Below, in pieces: positions 1 to 6,509 of a stretch of DNA of 6,509 bases (positions within the stretch are counted from its first letter, which is position 1; every line of letters starts with the position of its first letter). This stretch comes from Bacteroidales bacterium (GTDB lineage: Bacteria; Bacteroidota; Bacteroidia; Bacteroidales; UBA932), in the NCBI GenBank assembly GCA_021443605.1, contig JABUTQ010000133.1, positions 1 to 6,509 on the forward strand, written 5' to 3'. A program made the position numbers and the translations under genes. Below the pieces are notes generated by a model. That model worked only from the letters and a program-made list of their open reading frames with translations, was not told the origin of the DNA and ran no database searches.

Positions 1-1193
1 AGCGAAGCCTCTCTCTCAGAGCCTCCGATAATCTCGCCAATCTTCGGGAAGAGGACATCCATCGCGCGGACTGTCTTGCCATCTTCGTTCTGCTTCATAT
101 AGAATGCCTTGATATCCTTGGGATAATCGGTGAGGATGACAGGCTTGCAGAAATGCTTCTCCACGAGATAACGCTCGTGCTCGCTCTGAAGATCCACGCC
201 CCAGCTTACAGGATATTCAAACTGGTGGCCGTTCTTCACAGCTTCTTCGAGGATCTCGATGCCCTTGGTATACGGAAGCCTTACGAACTCAGTTTCGCTC
301 ACCCCTTCCAGACGACTGATAAGTTCACCATCATATCTGTCGTTGAGGAACTTGATGTCGTCCATACAGTTGTCCAAAGCATATTTTACCAGATATTTGA
401 TAAACTCCTCGGCGAGATCCATATTGTCTTTGATGTCATAGAAAGCCATCTCGGGCTCAATCATCCAAAACTCTGCAAGGTGGCGCGGAGTGTTTGAATT
501 CTCTGCCCTGAAGGTGGGGCCAAAAGTGTAAATCTCTCCGAGAGCCGTGGCTCCGAGCTCCCCTTCGAGCTGTCCGCTGACGGTGAGGCTGGTTTGCTTG
601 CCGAAGAAGTCGCGGCTATAATCAATCTCCCCTTTCTTGGTCTTGGGGACATCGTTCAAATCGAGGGTGGTCACCTGGAACATCTGCCCCGCCCCTTCGC
701 AGTCAGATTCGGTGATAATGGGAGTATGAAGATACACAAAACCCTTGTCATTGTAGAACTTATGAATGGCGAAGGCCATTGCGTGTCTGATTCTGAGCAC
801 AGCACCGAAAGTGTTTGTTCTCATCCTCATATGAGCCACCGTGCGGAGATATTCCATTGAAGTATCCTTTTTCTGGATAGGGAAACGCATCGGATCGCAC
901 TCTCCGTAAATCTCTATCTCTTTAGCCTGAATTTCAACGGCTTGACCGCTTCCAACCGATTCAATCAAGTCTCCGCGGACTCCGATGCTGGCTCCTGTAG
1001 TAATCTTGTTCAACAGATTTTCATCGAACAATTCCGTATTTACGACAATCTGTATGTTGTTTATTGTAGAGCCATCGTTCAGGGCGATGAACTTTACCTG
1101 TTTGTTTCCTCTCTTTGTCCTTACCCATCCCTTGGCGAGAACCTCAACGCCAGGGGCCTGCTTGAGCAGTTTTACAACTTTTGTCCTTTCCAT
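1..1193 (-). CDS. asnS: Asparaginyl-tRNA synthetase, C-terminus cut by window edge
   Basis: This cytoplasmic class II aminoacyl-tRNA synthetase charges tRNA-Asn with asparagine using ATP. The frame is open from the ATG at 1191-1193 to the window edge: 397 codons plus two bases, with no stop. Residues 20-95 form the N-terminal OB-fold anticodon-binding domain (KGWVRTKRGNKQVKFIALND). The catalytic domain follows, with the motif 1 region near HTPIITESDCEGAG (156-169) and motif 2 at FRAENSNTPRHLAEF (228-242). The Asn-Thr-Pro-Arg-His run separates AsnRS from AspRS. PKIGEIIGGSERE (383-395) is part of the active site. Motif 3 and roughly the last 70 residues lie outside the window, since the bacterial enzyme is about 465 residues. 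The start is well supported: the next upstream in-frame codons hold no ATG, and a TTG at 1212-1214 would overlap the promoter. The gene sits 54 bases after the peptidase and has its own promoter. Identification is very secure. Confidence 0.97.
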   Translation of the reverse strand, partial: MERTKVVKLLKQAPGVEVLAKGWVRTKRGNKQVKFIALNDGSTINNIQIVVNTELFDENLLNKITTGASIGVRGDLIESVGSGQAVEIQAKEIEIYGECDPMRFPIQKKDTSMEYLRTVAHMRMRTNTFGAVLRIRHAMAFAIHKFYNDKGFVYLHTPIITESDCEGAGQMFQVTTLDLNDVPKTKKGEIDYSRDFFGKQTSLTVSGQLEGELGATALGEIYTFGPTFRAENSNTPRHLAEFWMIEPEMAFYDIKDNMDLAEEFIKYLVKYALDNCMDDIKFLNDRYDGELISRLEGVSETEFVRLPYTKGIEILEEAVKNGHQFEYPVSWGVDLQSEHERYLVEKHFCKPVILTDYPKDIKAFYMKQNEDGKTVRAMDVLFPKIGEIIGGSEREAS

Positions 1194-1211
1194 AGTATAT
1201 GCTATAATCTG

Positions 1212-1243
1212 CAAAAATATCGATTTTAGTGTTATTATTCAAA
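1212..1243 (-). promoter_or_regulatory. Bacteroidetes-type promoter for asnS
   Basis: Read on the minus strand, 1243-1240 is TTTG (the -33 element) and 1219-1212 is TATTTTTG, an exact match to the -7 consensus TAnnTTTG. The spacer is exactly 20 bases. Spacing near 20 is typical of the primary sigma factor of Bacteroides. Transcription would start about six bases further on, near 1206, leaving a leader of only about 13 bases before the asnS ATG. The -33 element lies four bases beyond the peptidase stop codon, so the whole promoter fits in the intergenic gap. The match is seen directly; that it is active is inferred. Confidence 0.72.
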
Positions 1244-1247
1244 AAAT

Positions 1248-2831
1248 TTACTCGCCCAGTGCTATCTTAACCACATTATCTGTCTTGAGATAAATTGGAT
1301 AGAAAGCGTCATCTCCCAATGGAGTGTATCGGCTGATGAGAGCCCGAACCTGAGTCATTATGATTTTGCCGGAAATCTTCCATTCCGAATCCTTCGGGAC
1401 GATGCCCGCCTCAGAAGTAAATCGCTTGAAACGGCTCTCCAGATTGAGACGGTTCAAGAATGCCTCTATCGATTGCATATCGTTGAGAGAGCGCATCTCC
1501 GTCCTGTTTTCATCGGCTATCTTGTTTGCAAAACGAATCTGCATACTCTGCCTGTTGCATTTTATGAGATATTCGGTCACGCCAACCGTGTCGAGCGGGA
1601 CAAACACGTCCGGAATAATTCCACCGCCACCATATACTATCCTCCCTTTTGGAGTCTCGTATTTGAGTGAATCATTGACCTTTATGCTGTCAGCACTGAA
1701 CAGCTCGCCATTTGTGTATCTCTCATAAAAATCTTCTGCATAGCTCTCGTACGGCTTCTGGATACATCTACCGGTAGGGGTGTAATACCTGGCAGTCGTG
1801 AGCCTGATTCCCGATCCGTCGGAGAAGTTGATGGACTCCTGCACGAGCCCCTTGCCAAACGAACGTACTCCATATATCATCGCACGGTCATTGTCTTGCA
1901 TTGCACCGGCGAAGATTTCACTTGAAGAGGCGGAATATTCATTGATGAGCACCGCAAGCTCAACGTCCTTGCAGAGCCCCGAACCATCTGCAAACATATC
2001 CTGACGGGGACGATGCACACCTTCCATATAAAAGATGAGATCACCTTTCTGTAAGAACTCGTTGCAGAGCATAAGGGCCTGGTCGAGGTATCCACCGGTG
2101 TTGTCGCGAAGGTCGAATATGAGTTTGCGCATCCCCTTGGACTTGAGAGTAGCCAGGGCTGTGATAAACTCCGGATAACTTGTACGGGCAAACTTGGAGA
2201 GTTTCACAAAGCCGGTGGTGTCGTTTATCATAAATGCCACATCCACACTCTTTACAGGAATCTTATCGCGAATAATGTCAAATACGAGAGGCTCTTTCTC
2301 TCCCATTCGGTTGAGGGTAATCTTCACATTCGTGCCGCGTGGCCCTTTCATAAGGGAGACCATAGTATCCTGCGCCATTTTCACACCGGCGACAACCCTT
2401 TCACCAACTTTGATGATACGGTCTCCGGTCATCAATCCTGCCCTTTCGGACGGGCCTCCCGATATCACACTGGTAATCACGATTGTATCATTCGGGACAT
2501 TGAACTGTATCCCAATGCCGTCAAATCCTCCTTGGAGAGACTCCTCCGCCTTCTCCAGTTCCATCGGAGGGAGATAGACCGAATGGGGATCAAGCTCTTC
2601 CATAATCTTTGGAAGAATATCTTCTGTCACGGCTGCGTGATCTATGTTTTCAACATACCCATTATCAACACTTTGCAGCACGAGCATCAGTTTTGCCCAG
2701 TCGCTGTTGACAGCATTTATATCGACACTCCTGCCAGATGGTTTCACCAGACGGAATATTGATATGCCGACATATATCCCTACAAGGATTACAAGTATAT
2801 ATTGAAGCACGCGGCTTCTGTTCTTTTCCAT
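1248..2831 (-). CDS. S41-family C-terminal processing peptidase with PDZ domain
   Basis: A 527-residue serine peptidase of the CtpA/Prc type, expected to act in the periplasm on protein C-termini. The N-terminus is basic (MEKNRSR), followed by one hydrophobic segment at about 9-28 with no clear cleavage site, so it probably stays anchored in the inner membrane. A PDZ domain spans about 98-175 (GGFDGIGIQF, then SERAGLMTGDRI). The S41 core follows: IFDLRDNTGGYLDQA (238-252), then NEYSASSSEIFAGAMQD (297-313) and FGKGLVQ (325-331). By alignment with Prc (Ser452/Lys477) and CtpB (Ser309/Lys334/Gln338), the catalytic residues are Ser302, Lys327 and Gln331, all present with the same spacing. After the GGGGIIPDV strand (401-409) comes a C-terminal region of over 100 residues, as I would expect in Bacteroidetes members. 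The gene starts 12 bases after the deaminase. The family is certain; the physiological substrate is unknown. Confidence 0.95.
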   Translation of the reverse strand: MEKNRSRVLQYILVILVGIYVGISIFRLVKPSGRSVDINAVNSDWAKLMLVLQSVDNGYVENIDHAAVTEDILPKIMEELDPHSVYLPPMELEKAEESLQGGFDGIGIQFNVPNDTIVITSVISGGPSERAGLMTGDRIIKVGERVVAGVKMAQDTMVSLMKGPRGTNVKITLNRMGEKEPLVFDIIRDKIPVKSVDVAFMINDTTGFVKLSKFARTSYPEFITALATLKSKGMRKLIFDLRDNTGGYLDQALMLCNEFLQKGDLIFYMEGVHRPRQDMFADGSGLCKDVELAVLINEYSASSSEIFAGAMQDNDRAMIYGVRSFGKGLVQESINFSDGSGIRLTTARYYTPTGRCIQKPYESYAEDFYERYTNGELFSADSIKVNDSLKYETPKGRIVYGGGGIIPDVFVPLDTVGVTEYLIKCNRQSMQIRFANKIADENRTEMRSLNDMQSIEAFLNRLNLESRFKRFTSEAGIVPKDSEWKISGKIIMTQVRALISRYTPLGDDAFYPIYLKTDNVVKIALGE

Positions 2832-2841
2832 TATTCTTTGA

Positions 2842-2855
2842 ATTTACAATTTACA
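2842..2855. repeat. 7-bp tandem duplication at the deaminase stop codon
   Basis: The unit ATTTACA occurs twice in direct tandem on the plus strand (2842-2848 and 2849-2855), which reads TGTAAAT twice on the coding strand. The first-read copy encodes Cys-Lys and the start of Leu; the second supplies the TAA stop of the deaminase gene. It is short and may be chance or replication slippage. Confidence 0.6.
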
Positions 2856-3263
2856 AACCTCAATTCCTACGCGACGGAGCAGCTGGATGCCGTCATCACT
2901 GCGATAATCGTCGTGATACACAACCCTTCTGATTCCGGCCTGAACAATAAGCTTTGAGCACTCTATGCAGGGAGATGCAGTGACATAAAGGGTGGCGCCA
3001 TCGCTGCTGTTTCCGCTCTTGGCAACTTTTGTAATAGCATTTGCCTCTGCGTGAAGCACATACGGTTTTGTAAACCCGTTCTCGTCTTCACAAACGTTTT
3101 CAAATCCGGATGGAGTGCCGTTGTATCCGTCGGAAATTATCATCCTGTCTTTTACTATCAGCGCCCCCACCTTGCGGCGCACACAATATGAATTTTTGGC
3201 CCATACGGCCGCCATTTCGAGGTAACTCTTGTCAAACTGCAACTGTTTTTCGTCCATAGTCAT
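2844..3263 (-). CDS. dCMP deaminase (cytidine/deoxycytidylate deaminase family)
   Basis: A 139-residue zinc-dependent cytoplasmic deaminase. It probably converts dCMP to dUMP, which feeds dTMP synthesis. The zinc ligands are visible as His71 in HAE (71-73) and Cys99 and Cys102 in PCIEC (98-102); Glu73 is the proton-shuttling residue. CVRRKVGALIVKD (27-39) and GYNGTPSGFENVCED (46-60) are typical of the dCMP deaminase/ComEB branch rather than of free-base or nucleoside deaminases. Two ATGs are possible: one at 3261-3263, five bases from the ligase stop, and one at 3255-3257. The second gives an N-terminus starting MDEK, which resembles what I recall of relatives, so the true protein may be 137 residues. 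The stop codon is formed within a 7-bp tandem repeat (2842-2855). ComEB proteins carry a competence name in Bacillus, but nothing here suggests DNA uptake. Substrate specificity is inferred from the family. Confidence 0.92.
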   Translation of the reverse strand: MTMDEKQLQFDKSYLEMAAVWAKNSYCVRRKVGALIVKDRMIISDGYNGTPSGFENVCEDENGFTKPYVLHAEANAITKVAKSGNSSDGATLYVTASPCIECSKLIVQAGIRRVVYHDDYRSDDGIQLLRRVGIEVCKL

Positions 3264-3268
3264 ACTTT

Positions 3269-4921
3269 TTATCTCTGGTACAGATATCGTTTTATGCTCT
3301 TTTTGGGTGTTTTTTCAAACTCTTCGGGGAATATCTCAACCTTTCCAATCTTGCAATAATTGGGAAGTTCAAGATTGAGGATATCCACTCCTTCCTTAAT
3401 CTTGGCGAGGATTGTGTCATTGTCAAGATTCTCGGCCTGCTTGAGTTCGAGATCTGGATAGACAAGGGCGGTTAGCACGCCGTGGTCCTCAATTACAAGA
3501 GATTCACCCACATACGCAAGGTTGTTGATGCTGCTCTCTATCTCCTCGGGATAGATGTTCTGCCCCGATGCTCCAAGAATCATAGTCTTGCAACGTCCTC
3601 TGAGATAGAGGTATCCGTCGCGGTCTATCACCCCCATATCGCCGGTCTTGAACCACCCTTTGTCGGTGAAGCACTCTTCAGTCGCCTGGGAATTCTTGTA
3701 ATATCCGAGGAAAACGTTGTCGCCCCGCACGAGCACCTCGCCGGGAATCTCCTTCGGATCGGGAGAGTCTATCATAATCTCCATTCCGGGAGCAGCCTTG
3801 CCGCACGAATAGAGCCTTGTGTTGTCGTATGCGGCGTATGTGATGATGGGGCCGCATTCGGTCATTCCGTATCCGACCGTAAACGGGAAACTTATCCTGC
3901 GCAAGAAGGCTTCGGCCTCACGATTGAATGCCGCTCCACCAATAATCACCTCCTTGAAACGCTCTCCGAATGCAGCCATAAGGCTTGCAAGTATCTTTTT
4001 CTCAATCATTTGGTCTATCACGGGGAGGTTGAGCAGCATCTTGATTCTCTTTTTGCTGATAAACGGCTGGAGCATATTCTTGTATATCTTCTCAATGACA
4101 AGAGGGACGGAGATGATTACATCCGGCCTTATCTCGGCAAATGCCGCAAGGAGAATCTTAGGCGTCGGGAGGCGTGTGAGGAAATATGTATGACATCCGA
4201 TTGTCATCTCAAAAAGGAATTCAAACATAAGTCCGTACATATGCGCAGAAGGGAGCATTGAGACCATCTTCGACTTGTTGTTCATATGCGGCTCAGCCCA
4301 TCGCGCAAACATAATGTTCGAATAGACGGCACGATAAGGGAGCATTACCCCCTTGGAAAAACCGGAAGTACCTGAAGTATAGCTGATAAGAGCCAACTCT
4401 TCCGGTTGGTCTTCATAGTAATGAATATCTTCGGAAGAATAACCCTTCGGATATTTCGCCTTGAACTCGGCATCCACAATTTCAGACATAGAGCCGGAAA
4501 GTCCGTTGCGTGAAGATATGACGCTGAAATCCTGCAGCGACACGATGGCATCAAGGTCAGGCATTTCAGACTCCGTGAGTCCTTCCCAGACATTGGAACC
4601 GACGAACAAAAGCTTTGACTCAGAATGATTTACAAGATAATGGATATTGCCCGGCTTGAATTCGTGAAGAATCGGCACAATTACGGCACCGTAGGTCATC
4701 GTTGCCAGAAAAACTACTCCCCAATTTGCCTGGTTTCGAGACACTATCGCAATCTTGTCGCCGTGAGTGATACCGCATTTCTCAAAGAGAATGTGAATCT
4801 TGGCAATATTCTCAGCCAATTCACGATAATGGTAGGTTTTTCCTTTGTAGTCCGAGAGGGCCTCACAAGTCCAGTTGGAGCTAAAACTCTCTTCAAATAA
4901 AGCATTTACCGATTTTTTCAT
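3269..4921 (-). CDS. AMP-forming long-chain acyl-CoA ligase (FadD-like)
   Basis: A 550-residue member of the adenylate-forming (AMP-binding) superfamily. It activates a fatty acid with ATP to an acyl-adenylate and then an acyl thioester, normally with CoA. The motifs are in order: the phosphate-binding loop YTSGTSGFSKG (181-191), the adenine-site motif GYGMTECGP (350-358), GWFKTGD (422-428) with Asp428 expected to bind ribose, the hinge region YLYLRGR (437-443), and a C-terminal catalytic lysine region TPKKSIKR (538-545), with Lys544 the likely adenylation lysine. The total length and the TPxxxxKR ending resemble long-chain acyl-CoA synthetases rather than acetyl-CoA or peptide-synthetase domains. 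There is no signal peptide or clear transmembrane helix, so it is probably cytoplasmic or peripheral to the membrane. It starts 10 bases after the exporter stop and ends five bases before the first possible deaminase start, indicating co-transcription. Chain-length preference cannot be read from the sequence. Confidence 0.92.
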   Translation of the reverse strand: MKKSVNALFEESFSSNWTCEALSDYKGKTYHYRELAENIAKIHILFEKCGITHGDKIAIVSRNQANWGVVFLATMTYGAVIVPILHEFKPGNIHYLVNHSESKLLFVGSNVWEGLTESEMPDLDAIVSLQDFSVISSRNGLSGSMSEIVDAEFKAKYPKGYSSEDIHYYEDQPEELALISYTSGTSGFSKGVMLPYRAVYSNIMFARWAEPHMNNKSKMVSMLPSAHMYGLMFEFLFEMTIGCHTYFLTRLPTPKILLAAFAEIRPDVIISVPLVIEKIYKNMLQPFISKKRIKMLLNLPVIDQMIEKKILASLMAAFGERFKEVIIGGAAFNREAEAFLRRISFPFTVGYGMTECGPIITYAAYDNTRLYSCGKAAPGMEIMIDSPDPKEIPGEVLVRGDNVFLGYYKNSQATEECFTDKGWFKTGDMGVIDRDGYLYLRGRCKTMILGASGQNIYPEEIESSINNLAYVGESLVIEDHGVLTALVYPDLELKQAENLDNDTILAKIKEGVDILNLELPNYCKIGKVEIFPEEFEKTPKKSIKRYLYQR

Positions 4922-4931
4922 AGTCTATCTT

Positions 4932-6509
4932 TTATGAAAGCACCTGCAACTCGCACAAACGGGAATATAACCCGCCGGCAGAAACAAGCGTTTCGTGATT
5001 TCCTTTTTCAAATATCCGGCCATCCTTCAGTACGACGATTTCATCTGCAAAACGCACCGTTGAAAGCCGATGGGCAATTACGACCGATGTCCTGTTTTTC
5101 ATCAGCCCGATAAGAGCCTCTTGCACAAGTGTCTCATTTTCAGCATCGAGCGCACTTGTAGCTTCATCAAAAATAAGAATCGGAGGATTTTTCAGCACCG
5201 CCCTTGCGATGGCAAGGCGCTGTCGCTGGCCACCGGAGAGTTTCACCCCGCGGTCTCCGATATTAGTATCATATCCATTTTCAAGCTGCATGATGAAGTC
5301 GTGAGCATTTGCCACCTTGGCAGCTTCAATCACCTGACTTTCGGACACGTTTTCCATACCGAAAGTGATATTTCCATAAACGGAATCGTTAAAAAGAATC
5401 GTCTCCTGGGTAACGATTCCAATCTTTGAAATCAAGTCTGCAATCCGATATTCCCTGATATCCCTGCCGTCGATGAGCACCTCCCCGGAAGTCACATCCC
5501 AAAAACGGGGAATGAGGTCTGCCAAAGTTGATTTACCGGCTCCGGACGGCCCCACAATCGCAATGGTTTTCCCTTTGGGAATCAGGAGATTGATATTATT
5601 TAACACAAGCTCATTTCCGTACGAAAATGACACGTTCTTTAGTTCTATGGCGTCTTTGAACTCTGCAAGAGGAAGAGCATCTTCTATCTCCCTGATTTCA
5701 TTTTCGCTATCAAGAATGGCAAAGATGCGGTTTCCTGAAACAATCCCCTTTTGGATGGAAGCGTATGCTGACGCAATCGCCTTAGCCGGCTCCAACACTC
5801 TCCAATAGAAGCCGATATACACCACGAAAGCGGGCCACGACATTCCCAACTCTCCCCTCAAGTTGAGCCACCCGCCATAAAACAGGACAAGCACAGCCAC
5901 GGTGATGCCAAGAAATTCCGAAATCGGTGACGCAAGCTCCTGCCTGTTTGAGATGGAACGGCTGATTCGCCTGTGCTCATCATTGTCCTTGTCAAAACGG
6001 GAGGTTACATAGTCGTGGGCATTGAAGGCACGAATAATCCGCGAGCCCGACACCGCTTCATCGAAACGGCTTATGATTCTCCCCATAAGATGCTGTGTCT
6101 CAATCGCTTCCTTTCTCAAGCCGTGAGTAATGCGACTGATTACCAACGCCGAAATGGGAAGGGCGATGAGTGACGCTACAGTAAGTCTCGGAGACATATA
6201 GAAGAGCATTGACAGGAATCCTATCACCAGCAGGGGCTCCCTGAATATGATATGAAAGCTGCTTGCCACCGTATTCTGCACTTCGTTTACGTCGTTTGAG
6301 ATACTTGACAGGATATCTCCCCTGTTCTTGTCATTGAAATAGCCTATGTGAAGGCTTGATATTTTGGTAAATAAATCCCTGCGCAAGTTGGCCATCAGGG
6401 AAGTCTTCATAGATACGAGTATCCTCTGCGACAGATACCGGCACAAGTCCGAAAAGAAGGTGGCAATTATCAGGGAAACGCAAACGAACACGAGCCCCCG
6501 CATAACCCC
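4932..6509 (-). CDS. MsbA-like ABC exporter, N-terminus cut by window edge
   Basis: A type I ABC exporter half-transporter with fused membrane and ATPase domains. The reading frame is still open at 6509. The ATG at 6501-6503 is almost certainly internal, because relatives are about 580-610 residues and the first of six membrane helices is absent. Counting from that Met (523 residues), hydrophobic segments lie near 4-18, 90-104, 107-124, 197-213 and 224-240, corresponding to TM2-TM6. The ATPase domain contains an A-loop Tyr295, Walker A GPSGAGKST (318-326), Q-loop Gln366, signature LSGGQ (422-426), Walker B ILIFDE (442-447) with catalytic Glu447, a D-loop SALD, and H-loop His478. All are intact, so it should be an active ATPase working as a homodimer or heterodimer in the inner membrane. 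The sequence resembles lipid flippases of the MsbA type, and the adjacent acyl-CoA ligase fits a lipid role, but multidrug or peptide export cannot be excluded. Confidence 0.93.
   Translation of the reverse strand, partial: GVMRGLVFVCVSLIIATFFSDLCRYLSQRILVSMKTSLMANLRRDLFTKISSLHIGYFNDKNRGDILSSISNDVNEVQNTVASSFHIIFREPLLVIGFLSMLFYMSPRLTVASLIALPISALVISRITHGLRKEAIETQHLMGRIISRFDEAVSGSRIIRAFNAHDYVTSRFDKDNDEHRRISRSISNRQELASPISEFLGITVAVLVLFYGGWLNLRGELGMSWPAFVVYIGFYWRVLEPAKAIASAYASIQKGIVSGNRIFAILDSENEIREIEDALPLAEFKDAIELKNVSFSYGNELVLNNINLLIPKGKTIAIVGPSGAGKSTLADLIPRFWDVTSGEVLIDGRDIREYRIADLISKIGIVTQETILFNDSVYGNITFGMENVSESQVIEAAKVANAHDFIMQLENGYDTNIGDRGVKLSGGQRQRLAIARAVLKNPPILIFDEATSALDAENETLVQEALIGLMKNRTSVVIAHRLSTVRFADEIVVLKDGRIFEKGNHETLVSAGGLYSRLCELQVLS

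Larger units (their letters stand above)
1248..6509 (-). other. Probable four-gene transcription unit
   Basis: The exporter, ligase, deaminase and S41 peptidase genes run in the same direction with gaps of 10 bases (4922-4931), 5 bases (3264-3268) and 12 bases (2832-2843). None of these gaps has room for a terminator or a complete promoter, so the genes are probably transcribed together from a promoter beyond 6509. The unit may extend further upstream. No hairpin followed by a T-run is seen after the peptidase, so read-through into asnS is possible. Confidence 0.7.

Noticed and set aside
1192..1205. An imperfect palindrome (ATAGTATATGCTAT) covering the asnS start codon.
   Set aside because: Only four base pairs would form with a six-base loop, which is too weak to be a convincing regulatory hairpin in A/T-rich sequence.
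153..1293. Plus-strand open frames of 60-114 codons opposite asnS.
   Set aside because: The minus strand here encodes an unbroken, highly conserved AsnRS from 1193 to the window edge, which accounts for the sequence.
1360..2577. Several plus-strand open frames of 65-127 codons opposite the S41 peptidase.
   Set aside because: They are antisense to conserved peptidase sequence including the catalytic region, and show low-complexity, Ser/Pro-rich translations without motifs.
3482..4261. A 259-codon open frame on the plus strand opposite the acyl-CoA ligase.
   Set aside because: It lies wholly antisense to a ligase with all family motifs intact, its translation shows no recognisable domain, and long antisense frames arise easily from the codon use of the real gene.
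5168..5175. A second exact TAnnTTTG match on the minus strand inside the exporter gene.
   Set aside because: No TTTG element lies about 20 bases upstream, and the site encodes the conserved Walker B region.
6501..6503. This ATG as the true start of the ABC exporter.
   Set aside because: The frame remains open upstream to 6509, the first transmembrane helix would be missing, and the protein would be about 60-90 residues shorter than the family.
1..6509. A novel defence, mobile or RNA-based system.
   Set aside because: All but about 80 bases are occupied by five recognisable genes. No array, inverted-repeat ends, integrase, transposase, tRNA or structured intergenic RNA can be seen.

Overview
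The window looks like ordinary chromosomal DNA from a member of the Bacteroidetes, probably the Bacteroidales. Three things point there. The asparaginyl-tRNA synthetase and the dCMP deaminase match, as far as I can recall them, the Bacteroides-type forms of those proteins. A promoter upstream of asnS fits the Bacteroidetes pattern TTTG-N20-TAnnTTTG exactly. None of the visible start codons has a convincing Shine-Dalgarno sequence, which is usual in this phylum.

All five genes lie on the minus strand, so transcription runs from position 6509 down to 1. In that order they are: an MsbA-like ABC exporter missing its N-terminus at the window edge (4932-6509); a long-chain acyl-CoA ligase of the AMP-forming type (3269-4921); a dCMP/cytidine deaminase-family enzyme (2844-3263); a membrane-anchored S41 C-terminal processing peptidase with a PDZ domain (1248-2831); and asnS, missing its C-terminus at the other edge (1-1193). 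The first four are separated by only 10, 5 and 12 bases and probably form one transcription unit. asnS follows after 54 bases that hold its own promoter. It could also be reached by read-through, since I see no terminator in that gap.

Functionally the cluster mixes envelope and lipid functions (exporter, acyl activation, periplasmic proteolysis) with nucleotide metabolism (the deaminase) and translation (asnS). This is a housekeeping layout. There is no stretch over 300 bases without a gene, and I see no RNA gene, mobile element, CRISPR array or prophage signal. Nothing here supports a new biological system. The most unusual details are a 7-bp tandem duplication at the deaminase-peptidase junction and the compact asnS promoter with a very short predicted leader.
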